DNA of 57,484 nt, taken from NCBI GenBank assembly GCA_021808365.1, contig JAKBBU010000006.1, forward strand, positions 1 through 57,484, in the 5' to 3' direction. Numbering within the stretch: the first letter of the stretch is position 1; the number at the start of each line of letters is the position of its first letter. Source of the stretch: Pseudomonadota bacterium (lineage in GTDB: Bacteria > Pseudomonadota > Gammaproteobacteria > JAKBBU01). A program made the translations under genes and the position numbers. Below, in pieces: positions 1 to 9,037 of this stretch. Below the pieces are notes generated by a model. The model saw only the letters and a list, made by a program, of their open reading frames with translations, did not search any database and was not told the DNA's origin.

Positions 1-18
1 GCAGGTTATTTATCAACC

Positions 19-882
19 TTACGCAAACAAGGGATCAATATCGCTCACGCCATGACGGCCCTTTGCGCTGGACAGCCTATTCTGCCTAATTTTTGAATAG
101 CTGAGTAGTAACCTATTATTTAACGTTTCTCCAGCTTCTCTAGCAGCCTTAGAGAGCAAATCGTTAACCTCTTTAGATAATTGCTCATTATTCAAAGGTG
201 TTTTAGGCGAAACTATTTTTTCAAGTTCTATATAGAGGAGAGAAATTTCCTTTGAAAAATTAGAAATAACGCTAGCGCGTTGTTCTACTGCAAATTTAAC
301 GGACAGAAAAACACTGAGGTGGGCATTTAGGTGTTCTTTCGAAGTGGCATCCCGCTTTATCTTTTCCACATTGTTTTTTAATGCTGTTATGAAGCGGTTT
401 AATGATGTTTGTTGATCTTTAAGTAAAGTGTGAAGTGATTTAATTGCTTGGAATAGCTCTTCATTGTTAGAAAGAGGCTCTTTGGAAATAAGCTGTTCAA
501 TTTTATGTACGAGCATTTTTGGATTATCTTCGAAAGTAGCAGATATATCGTTGTTGCTCATTCCTTGCTTATATTTTTCTAAGTCTCTCCAGTATGGGAA
601 AGAATCAATATAGTTTAAGAAAGGAGCAAGCTCTTTGAAAAAAGTGATTACGTTTAAAAAATATTCCAATCTTTCGTCAAAAGGGGTTTTTTCTTTTTTT
701 TCCTCTATGATAATATTTTGTTCCTCCTCTACCTTTATGATAATATTTTGTGTGTTATCTGTATCTTGTTTGTTATCTGTATTTTCTCTGTTATCTGTAT
801 TTTGAATGTTATCTGTATCTTGTATGTTATCTCTATTTTGTCCGTCGTTAATAATTTCTGCTGGCTCTGTTGATTTGTTCAT
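19..882 (-). CDS. Unrecognised acidic protein with N-terminal TDN repeats
   Basis: This 287-residue protein matches no family I recognise. The start is supported by an AAGGAGAG ribosome-binding site a few bases upstream. Residues about 18-46 are a short tandem repeat built on Asp/Asn-Thr-Asp-Asn. Residues about 47-65 contain two copies of an Asn-Ile-Ile-Ile motif in a Glu/Lys-rich stretch. The rest (about 66-270) is rich in Leu, Lys and Glu and looks helical or coiled-coil, with no signal peptide or membrane segment. It is a lone minus-strand gene divergent from the DsbA-like gene. A soluble, helical, low-homology protein beside a Dot/Icm cluster could be a secreted effector, but that is inference from context only. 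Confidence 0.7.
   Translation of the reverse strand: MNKSTEPAEIINDGQNRDNIQDTDNIQNTDNRENTDNKQDTDNTQNIIIKVEEEQNIIIEEKKEKTPFDERLEYFLNVITFFKELAPFLNYIDSFPYWRDLEKYKQGMSNNDISATFEDNPKMLVHKIEQLISKEPLSNNEELFQAIKSLHTLLKDQQTSLNRFITALKNNVEKIKRDATSKEHLNAHLSVFLSVKFAVEQRASVISNFSKEISLLYIELEKIVSPKTPLNNEQLSKEVNDLLSKAAREAGETLNNRLLLSYSKIRQNRLSSAKGRHGVSDIDPLFA
751..840 (-). repeat. 18-bp in-frame tandem repeat in the N-terminal coding region
   Basis: About five imperfect 18-bp units, each containing GATAACA and ATACA read on the minus strand, encode the repeating Asp-Thr-Asp-Asn segment of the first gene. Because the unit is a multiple of three, gain or loss of a unit would keep the reading frame. Confidence 0.75.
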
Positions 883-1181
883 GGAAGCTCTCCTTATAAT
901 AATTTACGCATTGATCATAATTTTTATTAAAGTTTATAAAAACTTTACTTTTCCCTACCAGAGATAGGAAGTTTATCAATTCTCAGGCTTAAGGTCAAAC
1001 ATTTCTCAATAGTGTGTTTTTACATCGGTTTTCTAACGAACAATTTTGTTGCTTCTTTTTTCGTCTCCTTCTTAAGGGAGCGCTCTCCTCAACCCGCATA
1101 ATTTATGTTAAAGTTCCACTACACGTGGGGCTAAGCCGCCTTACGGGTCAAAAGCATGGTCGTTACTTCAAAGGGGATAAC

Positions 1182-1763
1182 ATGAGCGTAACTCGTTGGA
1201 TTCGCAATATTTTTTTTATTTTCTTGTGTGGTTTTTCGTGGGCAGCCCAGGCAGGCGTTGCAGTGGGCAATGCGCAGGGCAGTGTCACCTTGGTGGAGTT
1301 TTTTGACTACCAATGCCCCAGTTGCAAGAAAATGTTCCCCATTGTCAACCAACTCATTGAAAGCAACCCCAACCTCAAAGTCATTTACAGTGATTTTCCC
1401 TTCATTGATGGCACTTCAACCTTCGCCGCCCGCGCGGGTCTGGCTGCCGTGGTTCAGGGGAAGTACAAGCAATTTCATGATGATTTAATGCAAGCTACCA
1501 TCCCATTGACCGAAGAAAAAATTATTAATATCGCTAAAAAAGATGGTCTTAACACAAAAGATTTGCTCAATGCCATGGGCAGCCCTGCTATTACGCAACA
1601 ACTTCGAGAGGCATTGGAATCTGCTGAGCAGTTTAATGTTCGTGTGACACCTACTTTTGTGATTTATACAAACAGTGGTAAGAAGCCAACCATCATCACA
1701 GGCACCACGACTTATGACAAATTACAAGCGGCGATTACAGCGCAGTCTGAACAGAAAAAGTGA
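1182..1763 (+). CDS. DsbA/Com1-like periplasmic thiol:disulfide oxidoreductase
   Basis: A 193-residue thioredoxin-fold protein of the DsbA/DsbG/Com1 type. From the ATG at 1182, preceded by AAGGGG, it begins with a clear signal peptide (MSVTRWIRN, a hydrophobic core, then a cleavage site near Ala-Gln-Ala). The active site Cys-Pro-Ser-Cys follows about residue 43 in the context [11 protein letters not shown], and the cis-Pro region is VTPTF near residue 155. The frame stays open upstream to 1014, but that extension would bury the signal peptide, so I reject it. It would form or shuffle disulfides in the periplasm, and Dot/Icm envelope proteins are possible clients. Its stop overlaps the region used to start pckG, which suggests co-transcription. 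The subfamily is uncertain. Confidence 0.85.
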   Translation: MSVTRWIRNIFFIFLCGFSWAAQAGVAVGNAQGSVTLVEFFDYQCPSCKKMFPIVNQLIESNPNLKVIYSDFPFIDGTSTFAARAGLAAVVQGKYKQFHDDLMQATIPLTEEKIINIAKKDGLNTKDLLNAMGSPAITQQLREALESAEQFNVRVTPTFVIYTNSGKKPTIITGTTTYDKLQAAITAQSEQKK

Positions 1764-1771
1764 GAACTATG

Positions 1772-3568
1772 ATGAATCCAGAAACAATTAAGCATGCCCA
1801 GCTTAAAGCTTGGGTCAATGAAATTGCTACACTTTGTGAGCCCGAGGCTATTCATTGGTGCGATGGATCGGAAGAGGAAAGTCAGGCCCTCTGTGCACAG
1901 ATGGTTGAATCAGGCATGTTGATCAAGCTCAATGAAACGCTTCGTCCAGGTAGTTATTTAGCGCGCTCCCATCCTGGCGATGTCGCCCGTGTTGAGGATC
2001 GCACCTTTGTGTGCAGTCAAGATCAGAGAAATGCAGGACCAACGAACAATTGGTGCGCACCGGCTGAAATGAAGCAAACGCTGAAGGGATTGTTCAAAGG
2101 GTGTATGAAGGGCCGTACGCTCTATGTGGTTCCTTTTTGCATGGGACCTTTGGGTTCTCCTATTTCTCAAATTGGAGTGGAATTAACGGATTCGCCCTAT
2201 GTTGTGGCCAACATGCAGATCATGACGCGTATGGGTAAAAAAGTCTTGGATCAATTGGGCCATGAAGGTGAATTTGTTAAATGTTTGCATTCGGTGGGTC
2301 ATCCCTTGGCTGTGGGTGAGCGCGATGTCACGTGGCCTTGCAATAAAGAGCATAAGTACATTGTTCAATTTCCAGAAGAGCGCTCAATTTGGTCTTTTGG
2401 TAGTGGTTATGGCGGAAATGCTTTATTGGGTAAAAAATGTTTCGCCTTGCGAATTGCCTCAGTGATGGCGCGTGATGAAGGTTGGTTAGCTGAGCACATG
2501 TTGATCTTGGGTGCTAAATCGCCCCGTGGCGAAAAACATTATGTGGCCGCTGCTTTTCCTAGCGCATGTGGCAAGACAAATTTTGCAATGTTAATTCCGC
2601 CCGCTTCATTTAAAGGGTGGACCATCACAACCGTGGGCGATGACATTGCCTGGATTAAACCGGGTAAAGATGGTCGCTTGCATGCCATCAATCCAGAGTC
2701 AGGTTTTTTTGGTGTGGCACCAGGGACTTCGTTTAAAACAAACCCAAATGTTATGAAGACCATTGTTAAAAACACGATTTTTACCAATGTGGCTTTAACG
2801 CCAGAAGGTGATGTATGGTGGGAGGGAATGACTGAAGAACCTCCAAAAGAATTGATCGATTGGCAAGGGCATCATTGGACACCACAATCAGGCCATAAGG
2901 CGGCGCATCCCAATGCGCGCTTTACAGTGTCTATTAAACAATGTCCTTCTGTGGATCCTGATTGGGAAGCACCACAGGGTGTGCCGATCAGTGCCTTTAT
3001 TTTTGGGGGACGCCGTGCAACAACTGTGCCCTTAGTTTATGAGTCTCATGATTGGGCTTCAGGGGTTTATCTGGCGGCAACAACAGCTTCAGAAACAACA
3101 GCAGCAGCGACGGGGGCTGTGGGCGTGGTACGTCAAGATCCGATGGCCATGTTGCCTTTTTGTGGCTATCACATGGGTGATTATTTTAAGCATTGGCTCC
3201 GTATGGGCAACACGGTACAACACCCTCCCAAAATTTTTGGTGTGAATTGGTTTCGCAAATCGAAAAAAGGTGATTTTTTGTGGCCTGGATTTGGTGATAA
3301 TATGCGAGTTCTAGAGTGGATTTTAGAGCGCGTTGTGTTTCGTACATCACCAGTTGATTCACCTCTTGGACTCATGCCAAATTTTGATGATCTAAAATGG
3401 GAAGGTTTGAATGATCCGGCAAGTTTTTTTGAGGACTTAATGCGGGTTGATCCTCAGGAATGGAGGACTGAACTTAAAAGCCAAGCACAGTTTTTTAAAA
3501 CGTTGGGCGAGCCTTTTCCAAAGGAACTTCAAGCTATCCATGATCGATTGGTTGAGCAGTTAACCTAA
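1772..3568 (+). CDS. pckG: Phosphoenolpyruvate carboxykinase (GTP)
   Basis: About 598 residues, the normal size for the GTP-dependent family. It catalyses oxaloacetate + GTP to phosphoenolpyruvate + GDP + CO2, the entry step of gluconeogenesis, which fits an organism that lives on amino acids. Diagnostic elements are the P-loop with the reactive cysteine ([13 protein letters not shown], about residues 258-270), the metal-binding GDDIAW about 25 residues later, and the [20 protein letters not shown] block near residue 200. I chose the second of two adjacent ATGs, where GTGAG lies 8 nt upstream. A GTG at 1760 would add four residues. It follows the DsbA-like gene without a gap and precedes icmQ by only 15 bp, so it may share transcripts with the secretion cluster. 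Confidence 0.95.
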   Translation: MNPETIKHAQLKAWVNEIATLCEPEAIHWCDGSEEESQALCAQMVESGMLIKLNETLRPGSYLARSHPGDVARVEDRTFVCSQDQRNAGPTNNWCAPAEMKQTLKGLFKGCMKGRTLYVVPFCMGPLGSPISQIGVELTDSPYVVANMQIMTRMGKKVLDQLGHEGEFVKCLHSVGHPLAVGERDVTWPCNKEHKYIVQFPEERSIWSFGSGYGGNALLGKKCFALRIASVMARDEGWLAEHMLILGAKSPRGEKHYVAAAFPSACGKTNFAMLIPPASFKGWTITTVGDDIAWIKPGKDGRLHAINPESGFFGVAPGTSFKTNPNVMKTIVKNTIFTNVALTPEGDVWWEGMTEEPPKELIDWQGHHWTPQSGHKAAHPNARFTVSIKQCPSVDPDWEAPQGVPISAFIFGGRRATTVPLVYESHDWASGVYLAATTASETTAAATGAVGVVRQDPMAMLPFCGYHMGDYFKHWLRMGNTVQHPPKIFGVNWFRKSKKGDFLWPGFGDNMRVLEWILERVVFRTSPVDSPLGLMPNFDDLKWEGLNDPASFFEDLMRVDPQEWRTELKSQAQFFKTLGEPFPKELQAIHDRLVEQLT

Positions 3569-3583
3569 GGTTGAAAACTATTC

Positions 3584-4183
3584 ATGTCTGAACAGGATCG
3601 CTATATTAAAAAAACGAATGCCCGTGTTGCGGCCATTGTGAAGAAGCTCATTCAAGATGAGCGTGAAGCAAGGGAGAAGCATGGGATTCAAGATGCACTT
3701 AAGTTTATTCCTGCACAGTTGCAAGAGCTGTTGGATCGGCTTGAGCGTGAGTTACCCTACGATATTGAAGAGAGCTCCATTGACGAGGGCAACATTGTTT
3801 TACCAAGCCCGAAGCCAGGTCAAGTTCCTGTTTATATTTATCTTTATCATGCGAATGGACAACAATTGGATCATTGGCGTTCAATGTTAACGCCTAAGAC
3901 ATTGGCTGAGTCGGCGGTGACGCGCCCTATTTATGAAAAAGAAGAGCAAATTCAGCGATTTTTGAGAGGTAAGGCGCATGAACCGTTTTATGCTTATTTG
4001 ATTGTTTATGTGGATGAGAAAGCGATTTTACATGAGGGTTTGCATAAACCTGAGGATCAGCTAGGGCAGTCCTTGGTTCGATTGAAAGATCATGCGGTTA
4101 AAATTGAAAATTTAGCGGGACTTTACCATAACACCTTGGGTTTATTTGCTTGGGTGGAGGGGACTTTGAAGAAAGTGACTTAG
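3584..4183 (+). CDS. icmQ: IcmQ, Dot/Icm type IVB secretion component
   Basis: A 199-residue protein; Legionella IcmQ is about 191. The N-terminal part (about 1-60) is helical and charged, matching the membrane-interacting, IcmR-binding domain. The C-terminal part (about 75-199) contains VYIYLYHANGQQLDHW, RPIYEKEEQIQ and FYAYLIVYV, matching the conserved domain reported to adopt an ADP-ribosyltransferase-like, NAD-binding fold. It lies immediately after pckG. In Legionella and Coxiella an icmR-type partner gene sits just upstream of icmQ and reads the same way. None is present here. The only nearby small gene is convergent, downstream, and of different composition. Confidence 0.93.
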   Translation: MSEQDRYIKKTNARVAAIVKKLIQDEREAREKHGIQDALKFIPAQLQELLDRLERELPYDIEESSIDEGNIVLPSPKPGQVPVYIYLYHANGQQLDHWRSMLTPKTLAESAVTRPIYEKEEQIQRFLRGKAHEPFYAYLIVYVDEKAILHEGLHKPEDQLGQSLVRLKDHAVKIENLAGLYHNTLGLFAWVEGTLKKVT

Positions 4184-4206
4184 AGCCTGTTTAAAATCTT
4201 ACTGTT

Positions 4207-4638
4207 CTACCCTTTCCTTCCTAACCGTGGTCCCAAGACGCGATTAATTCGACTGTTAGGATTAGCCAAATTTTCAGTGGGAGGTGTCACTTTTTTGGGA
4301 CGTTGATCACCGAAAAAGGGGCGCGCGGCTAGACCAGAGGCCGAATGTGAGCGGATCTGCTGGTTGAGCTTAGGAGAAAGCTTAGGATCCGTAGCGCTTT
4401 TTCCTGCAAATAAACCTGGTGTTGCGAGATCAGGCGAGGTTATTTTATTCTTGGCGGGGACTAACGTATTGCCACGGCCACCACTTTCCTCATTTTCCTC
4501 AGATAGGAAATTTTCAGATGGAATCGGTGCTGTGAAAAGCTGACCTGTTTTTTTACTTTCTGGTTTTTTGGGCATGGTACGTGACTCTTGAAAAAAGGAG
4601 CTTCTTAGCTTCTTTTCGGTAACTCCTTGATCAGACAT
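4207..4638 (-). CDS. Unrecognised disordered basic protein, convergent with icmQ
   Basis: A 143-residue protein with no recognised family. It is rich in Pro, Ser, Lys, Asn and Gly and has almost no long hydrophobic stretch, so it is probably disordered in solution. Its C-terminus is basic (RVLGPRLGRKG). The start has an AGAGGGA ribosome-binding site at normal spacing, which argues that it is expressed. It is convergent with icmQ, with only a 23-bp gap, and lies inside the Dot/Icm block. It could be an effector or an unusual chaperone, but it does not resemble the helical IcmR/FIR proteins and its position and strand differ from theirs. Function unknown. Confidence 0.6.
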   Translation of the reverse strand: MSDQGVTEKKLRSSFFQESRTMPKKPESKKTGQLFTAPIPSENFLSEENEESGGRGNTLVPAKNKITSPDLATPGLFAGKSATDPKLSPKLNQQIRSHSASGLAARPFFGDQRPKKVTPPTENLANPNSRINRVLGPRLGRKG

Positions 4639-4780
4639 GTGAGATCCCTCTTTTAGCTGCTCGAAGCCAAATTATACCATAACAAGGAGTGAAAAAGCTA
4701 CCATTTCATCAAGTAGTCAGCGGAAATTGCTATCAAGTAGTAATTTTGGCTTTCTTTAGAAAGAACAGCTACAATCAAGG

Positions 4781-4971
4781 CTTTAAACCTAAATTCGGCA
4801 GTTAAAGCCGTAGCGAGAAGGGATAAGACGCTGAAGATCGGCTTTTTTTTGGTTTTTTTTCGCAAGACAGTAGACACCCCTACGGTGAAGCGAAAAAAAA
4901 GTAAAAAAATGACGAGATTCAATGGATTAGACCTTCGCAGTAGGCTTCAACTGCCGAATTTAGGTTTAAAG
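4781..4971. repeat. 191-bp imperfect palindrome upstream of dotM
   Basis: The outer arms, 4781-4809 and 4943-4971, are reverse complements at 28 of 29 positions. Pairing continues inward with small gaps, through T-rich and A-rich tracts around 4841-4862 and 4890-4909, to a small central stem GTAG...CTAC near 4870-4883. The whole element can fold as one long hairpin. It fills most of the 344-bp gap between the convergent small gene and dotM and ends 11 bp before the dotM start. It carries no credible protein. It resembles a MITE or a structured transcript leader. No target-site duplication was recognised. Confidence 0.8.
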
Positions 4972-4982
4972 TAGGGAGTACT

Positions 4983-6116
4983 ATGTCTGGTCAAGGTGCA
5001 CAATCAAGCGCTAGTCAAAATACACATACAACTTACCTTTGGATCCTCGGGGCATTGGCAGGGCTTCTTATCGTAGGGTGGTACTTTGGTCATGCCTATA
5101 TTGCTGCGGCCATTTATGCAATCAAGGGGGCGGAGGTTGACCTCATCAGCTTATTTACGAAAAGTGCTCTTCCTCTTAAACAGACGATCGAATTCACACC
5201 TGCTCAAAATGTCTCAATCCAACAACTGATCGCAATTTGTAGCGAGGTGGGTAATTACATCAGGTGGCCTGCAGCGGCGACGCTGATTATTTTGGGAGGG
5301 TACATTTATTTCTACCAACCCACTTCGCGCTACAGAGCAACTCATAGCATAGAAAGTCTTCTGAACGTTGAAAAAGAGCACTGGCCTCAGCTTGCTCCAA
5401 TTGTTGAAGAAAATCTCGTTGATGAAAATTGTGATGAAGGTCTTTGGGCCATGGCGCAGACGCCCATGCAATTTGCGCAAAAGCAAGGCCTACTTAAGGT
5501 CTCCAAGGAGAGTCGCCGAGAAGGTCAGTTGGCTTGGGAGGCGGGCTATAAATTGTCAATTGAGCGCGGGATGGCTGCCCGTATTTTCGGGATGCAGCTA
5601 GGACGGCATTGGGTCTCTATTGAAGCCTTATCTCCTTATGCAAGGGCTTTATTTGCCGTGTTTGCTGCAAAAGCTTATCGCGATCGGGATGCGGCGGCGG
5701 CATTATTGGCACAATTGTCAAAATCAGCACAAACAGCGCTGGATTATACAGGTGTTGATGAATTGATTGAAAAGCATCGCAATCAAAACGATGTGCGTAT
5801 TGCTTGTGAAAGCCATGCCTACGAAGCAACAGTGATGATTGCTATGTTGCAGTTGGCGCGAACGGATGGCGTGTTAGCGTCTGCTGAGTTTTTATGGCTT
5901 AAAAAAATTGATCGAAAATTATGGTATGTTTTAAATACGGTGGGTCGCCAAACGGCTGTACCAGAAGTCGCTGGCATTTATGCCCATTGGAAGGCGGAGA
6001 GTTCGCTTGGGAAAGCATTAAAAATTCCTTTCATACAGCAAGCGATAAAAGCCTTAGATAGTGCAATTGCGGATGTTAAATATGTTCCGCCAACCGCGAA
6101 AGAAGAGACTTCATAA
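4983..6116 (+). CDS. dotM: DotM/IcmP, type IV coupling complex subunit
   Basis: 377 residues, almost the same length as Legionella IcmP (about 376). Two N-terminal membrane segments are visible (about residues 19-40 and 97-113), followed by a large cytoplasmic domain. In Legionella this protein joins DotL and DotN in the coupling complex, and its basic cytoplasmic surface recognises Glu-rich effector signals. The conserved domain contains stretches such as LSPYARALFAVFAAKAYRDRD. The start has GGGAG just upstream. The stop codon abuts the dotL start with no gap, as expected for translationally coupled partners. Upstream lies the 191-bp palindrome, which any leader transcript would have to cross. 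Confidence 0.95.
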   Translation: MSGQGAQSSASQNTHTTYLWILGALAGLLIVGWYFGHAYIAAAIYAIKGAEVDLISLFTKSALPLKQTIEFTPAQNVSIQQLIAICSEVGNYIRWPAAATLIILGGYIYFYQPTSRYRATHSIESLLNVEKEHWPQLAPIVEENLVDENCDEGLWAMAQTPMQFAQKQGLLKVSKESRREGQLAWEAGYKLSIERGMAARIFGMQLGRHWVSIEALSPYARALFAVFAAKAYRDRDAAAALLAQLSKSAQTALDYTGVDELIEKHRNQNDVRIACESHAYEATVMIAMLQLARTDGVLASAEFLWLKKIDRKLWYVLNTVGRQTAVPEVAGIYAHWKAESSLGKALKIPFIQQAIKALDSAIADVKYVPPTAKEETS

Positions 6117-8474
6117 ATGGCTCGGAAATTTACACGTGGACTTGAAGCACGACATGAACAAGATCCTTCGCTATTAATTCGCGATACCCGAACCTTTGGC
6201 CAAAAAGTTTCCGACTTTTTTCATAATCCGCTCTATGTTGCAAGCCTCCTTGTTCTGATGGCGGGCACAGCTTTCTTTTTACCCTTCATTGCCGATTTAA
6301 TTTGGCTTGCAGGGATCGGTTTTTTTATCTTCGCGTACACACGAAAGTTGACATTGCCCTTTCGATTGCCCCAGCGATCGCATTTGAAGGATTACAATGA
6401 TCTAAAAGCCGGTTCAAATCAGCCTAATATGGCCAAGGGGATTTGTTATTTCGGTAACGAGAAACTGACAAACGAAGAATTATGGTTCAGTAATGAAGAC
6501 ATGCGAACCCACGTTCTTGTTTTCGGTTCAACCGGTAGCGGTAAGACTGAAGCGCTCGTGTCATTAACCTATAATGCCTTGCTTCAGGGGAGTGGTTTTA
6601 TTTATGTCGATGGTAAAGGCGATAATAGTCTTTTTGCCAAAATCTTTTCCATGGCACGTCGTATGGGACGCGAAGATGATGTTTTGCTCGTTAATTTTAT
6701 GACGGGTGCACGTGACATTGTTGGGCCGCAAATCAAGCGCCTGTCCAATACACTGAATCCTTTTGCAACGGGTTCATCCAGCATGTTATCCCAATTGATC
6801 ACCAGTATGATGGATTCAGCTTCGCAATCCTCCGATGGTGATATGTGGAAGGGCCGTGCGATCTCCTTCGTCGAAGCACTCATGAAATTACTGACTTATA
6901 TGCGCGATGAAGAGCATATTCTCCTTGATGCGAACACCATTCGTAATTATTTCCACTTAAGTCGTTTAGAGCGAATTGTCTGTGATAAACAATTTGAGCG
7001 CGATGGACAAGAAGCTGTTAATTTGGACAGTGCACCTGAAATGGTCTTGGAACCCATCAACAACTATGTCATGAATTTGCCAGGTTATACAAAGGAAAAA
7101 AAAGGGAAGCAAGTATCTCAAGTGTTGGAACAGCATGGGTTTATTACCATGCAATTAACACGTATATTTTCTTCGCTGGCTGATACTTATGGCCATATTA
7201 TGCGCAGCAACCTCGCTGAAGTGGATCTTCATGACGTTGTTTTGAATCGCCGGATCTTGATCGTATTGCTGCCTGCCCTTGAAAAATCACCGGATGAATT
7301 ATCAAACTTAGGTAAGGTGATTGTGGCCACATTAAAAGCGATGATGGCGTCGGGCTTGGGTTGTGAAGTGGAAGGAGATTACCGCGATGTGATCGAACGT
7401 AAACCCACAAACGCGCCAACGCCGTTCATGTGTGTTCTTGATGAATATGGTTATTACGCGGTTGAAGGATTTTCAATCGTGCCGGCCCAGGCGCGTTCTC
7501 TTGGGTTTTCGACCGTTTTTGCCGGCCAGGATTTGCCTGCTTTCCAAAAAGCATCAAAAGAAGAAGCGGCTTCAATTGGTGCAAATACCAATATCAAAAT
7601 TGCTATGAAATTGGAAGATCCCATTGAAACGTGGGAATTTTTCATGAAAACAGCGGGGGAATCCTTTGTTACTAAGGTCGATCATTTCCAAACTAGTGAA
7701 GATAGCGTATTGAATAATTATGCGGATTCACGCAGTTCGTCCTCTGAAAAACGGCAACGGGTTGATTTACTGGATCTCAAAGATCAGCGCCCTGGTGAGG
7801 CTCACATTTTCTTCACATCAAAAATTGTTCGTGGTCGGATGTTTTTTGCGAATCCAAAACCTGTTAAATACATGCGTCTTAATCAATTCCTGAAAGTTGA
7901 AGCGCCAACACGACGTCAGCTTTTGGATATGGAAAAACGATTAGAGCAACTCAAAAAAACAATGGCCTCCGATTTAGTGTTTGAGGTCGATGATGTTGAG
8001 AGTGAAGAGATTAATTTAATCATACGTATTTATAAACAAAATGCTCATCTTGCGCCGATCGAGTGCGCTGTATTGGCACTTTTAGCCTTTCAAAGTGGCA
8101 AGGACGCAAAAGAAATTGTCAGGCAGCAAGAGGAGGAAGAAGAGGAAGAGCTTTCTACAGATCAGCTCAATATTTTTACAAAACTTAGGACAAATGCTGA
8201 AACGCGTGAATTGCTGTTGACGAGCAATCTAGCGGAATTTAGTATGCCTATTCTTGACCGTTCTTATACGTTTAACAAGATTGAGATGTTGGAGCGTATT
8301 TTGGGTCGGAATGAGCAACAATCGCGCAATATTGCAGCGGAGATTATGAAAGACATGCTCATGGCCACTCATTATCCGCCGGCACAATTTGAGCTGAAAG
8401 CGCCTCAAGTTGCACTTGATGAGATTGCTACGTTAATTCGGAAGGTCAAAGAAAAAGTTGCCGCACAAGATTAA
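6117..8474 (+). CDS. dotL: DotL/IcmO, type IV coupling ATPase
   Basis: 785 residues (Legionella about 783). This VirD4/TraG-like inner-membrane ATPase receives substrates for the Dot/Icm channel. Two membrane segments lie near residues 38-75. The Walker A motif FGSTGSGKTEA is near residue 135 and Walker B FMCVLDEYGYY near residue 438. The C-terminal extension (about 600-785) corresponds to the part that in Legionella docks DotN, IcmS-IcmW and LvgA. Here it contains a run of eight acidic residues (near 675) before a helical tail. It directly follows dotM and is followed by dotK after 13 bp. icmS and icmW are not in this window, so the adaptor set cannot be judged. Confidence 0.97.
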   Translation: MARKFTRGLEARHEQDPSLLIRDTRTFGQKVSDFFHNPLYVASLLVLMAGTAFFLPFIADLIWLAGIGFFIFAYTRKLTLPFRLPQRSHLKDYNDLKAGSNQPNMAKGICYFGNEKLTNEELWFSNEDMRTHVLVFGSTGSGKTEALVSLTYNALLQGSGFIYVDGKGDNSLFAKIFSMARRMGREDDVLLVNFMTGARDIVGPQIKRLSNTLNPFATGSSSMLSQLITSMMDSASQSSDGDMWKGRAISFVEALMKLLTYMRDEEHILLDANTIRNYFHLSRLERIVCDKQFERDGQEAVNLDSAPEMVLEPINNYVMNLPGYTKEKKGKQVSQVLEQHGFITMQLTRIFSSLADTYGHIMRSNLAEVDLHDVVLNRRILIVLLPALEKSPDELSNLGKVIVATLKAMMASGLGCEVEGDYRDVIERKPTNAPTPFMCVLDEYGYYAVEGFSIVPAQARSLGFSTVFAGQDLPAFQKASKEEAASIGANTNIKIAMKLEDPIETWEFFMKTAGESFVTKVDHFQTSEDSVLNNYADSRSSSSEKRQRVDLLDLKDQRPGEAHIFFTSKIVRGRMFFANPKPVKYMRLNQFLKVEAPTRRQLLDMEKRLEQLKKTMASDLVFEVDDVESEEINLIIRIYKQNAHLAPIECAVLALLAFQSGKDAKEIVRQQEEEEEEELSTDQLNIFTKLRTNAETRELLLTSNLAEFSMPILDRSYTFNKIEMLERILGRNEQQSRNIAAEIMKDMLMATHYPPAQFELKAPQVALDEIATLIRKVKEKVAAQD

Positions 8475-8487
8475 AGGATTTCTTTCC

Positions 8488-9021
8488 GTGAAGCTAGCTA
8501 AATTATTTTTTCTAAGCATCCTGCTTTTCACGTTAGTGGGCTGCTGTAATGTTTGTAATACTCCGCCGCCTGAGTCTAAAAAGTCTACGATAACCCCTTG
8601 TCAGAAGGCCTATGATAAATTACAAGGAATGGGGATCAGTGTGATCCAGCTTGGCGATCAGATTGGGTTTTTATTGCCCGCTGATGATTTTTTTGCACCG
8701 AAATCAACAGCAATCAAGACTTCAAGTTTTCCAAAGCTGAATCAAGTTGCTCGGGTACTCACCTGTTATAAAAAATCCGATGTTAGTGTGGCCGCGTATA
8801 CGAATCGTTGCGGTGATCCTCGTGTTAATCGATCGATTACAGAGCAGCAAGCAAGACTTGTTTCTGATTATTTGTGGTTGCGTGGCGTTGATGCCCGTGT
8901 ACTTTTCCCTGATGCAAAAGGTGCTTCAGATCCTTGGTGTGCCGCAATTCGTCAACAATCGGATGCGTTGAATCGGCGAATTGAAATTCGATTTACACGT
9001 TTAACTCAACCCTTACTTTGA
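8488..9021 (+). CDS. dotK: DotK/IcmN, OmpA-like lipoprotein
   Basis: About 177 residues from a GTG start at 8488, which has AAAGGA nine bases upstream. An in-frame TTG at 8458 lacks a ribosome-binding site and would spoil the signal peptide. The sequence opens with a lipoprotein signal ending in Leu-Val-Gly-Cys (lipidated Cys about residue 18). The C-terminal half is an OmpA-type peptidoglycan-binding domain, with features such as AAYTNRCGDPRVNRSITEQQA and NRRIEIRFT. In Legionella DotK is an accessory outer-membrane lipoprotein of the core complex. It sits between dotL and dotI. The icmM/dotJ gene found next to it in Legionella is absent. Confidence 0.92.
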   Translation: MKLAKLFFLSILLFTLVGCCNVCNTPPPESKKSTITPCQKAYDKLQGMGISVIQLGDQIGFLLPADDFFAPKSTAIKTSSFPKLNQVARVLTCYKKSDVSVAAYTNRCGDPRVNRSITEQQARLVSDYLWLRGVDARVLFPDAKGASDPWCAAIRQQSDALNRRIEIRFTRLTQPLL

Positions 9022-9037
9022 TTTGAAGGAGATGTAG

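Noticed and set aside
751-840. Possible CRISPR array in the first gene
   Set aside because: The 18-bp units are contiguous with no unique spacers and lie in an open reading frame, so this is a coding tandem repeat.
1014-1181. 56-residue N-terminal extension of the DsbA-like protein
   Set aside because: It would place the signal peptide internally; the ATG at 1182 has a proper AAGGGG and is followed at once by a signal peptide.
4698-4922. 74-residue minus-strand open frame upstream of dotM
   Set aside because: It lies within the 191-bp palindrome and its composition follows the T/A tracts; it has no ribosome-binding site of note.
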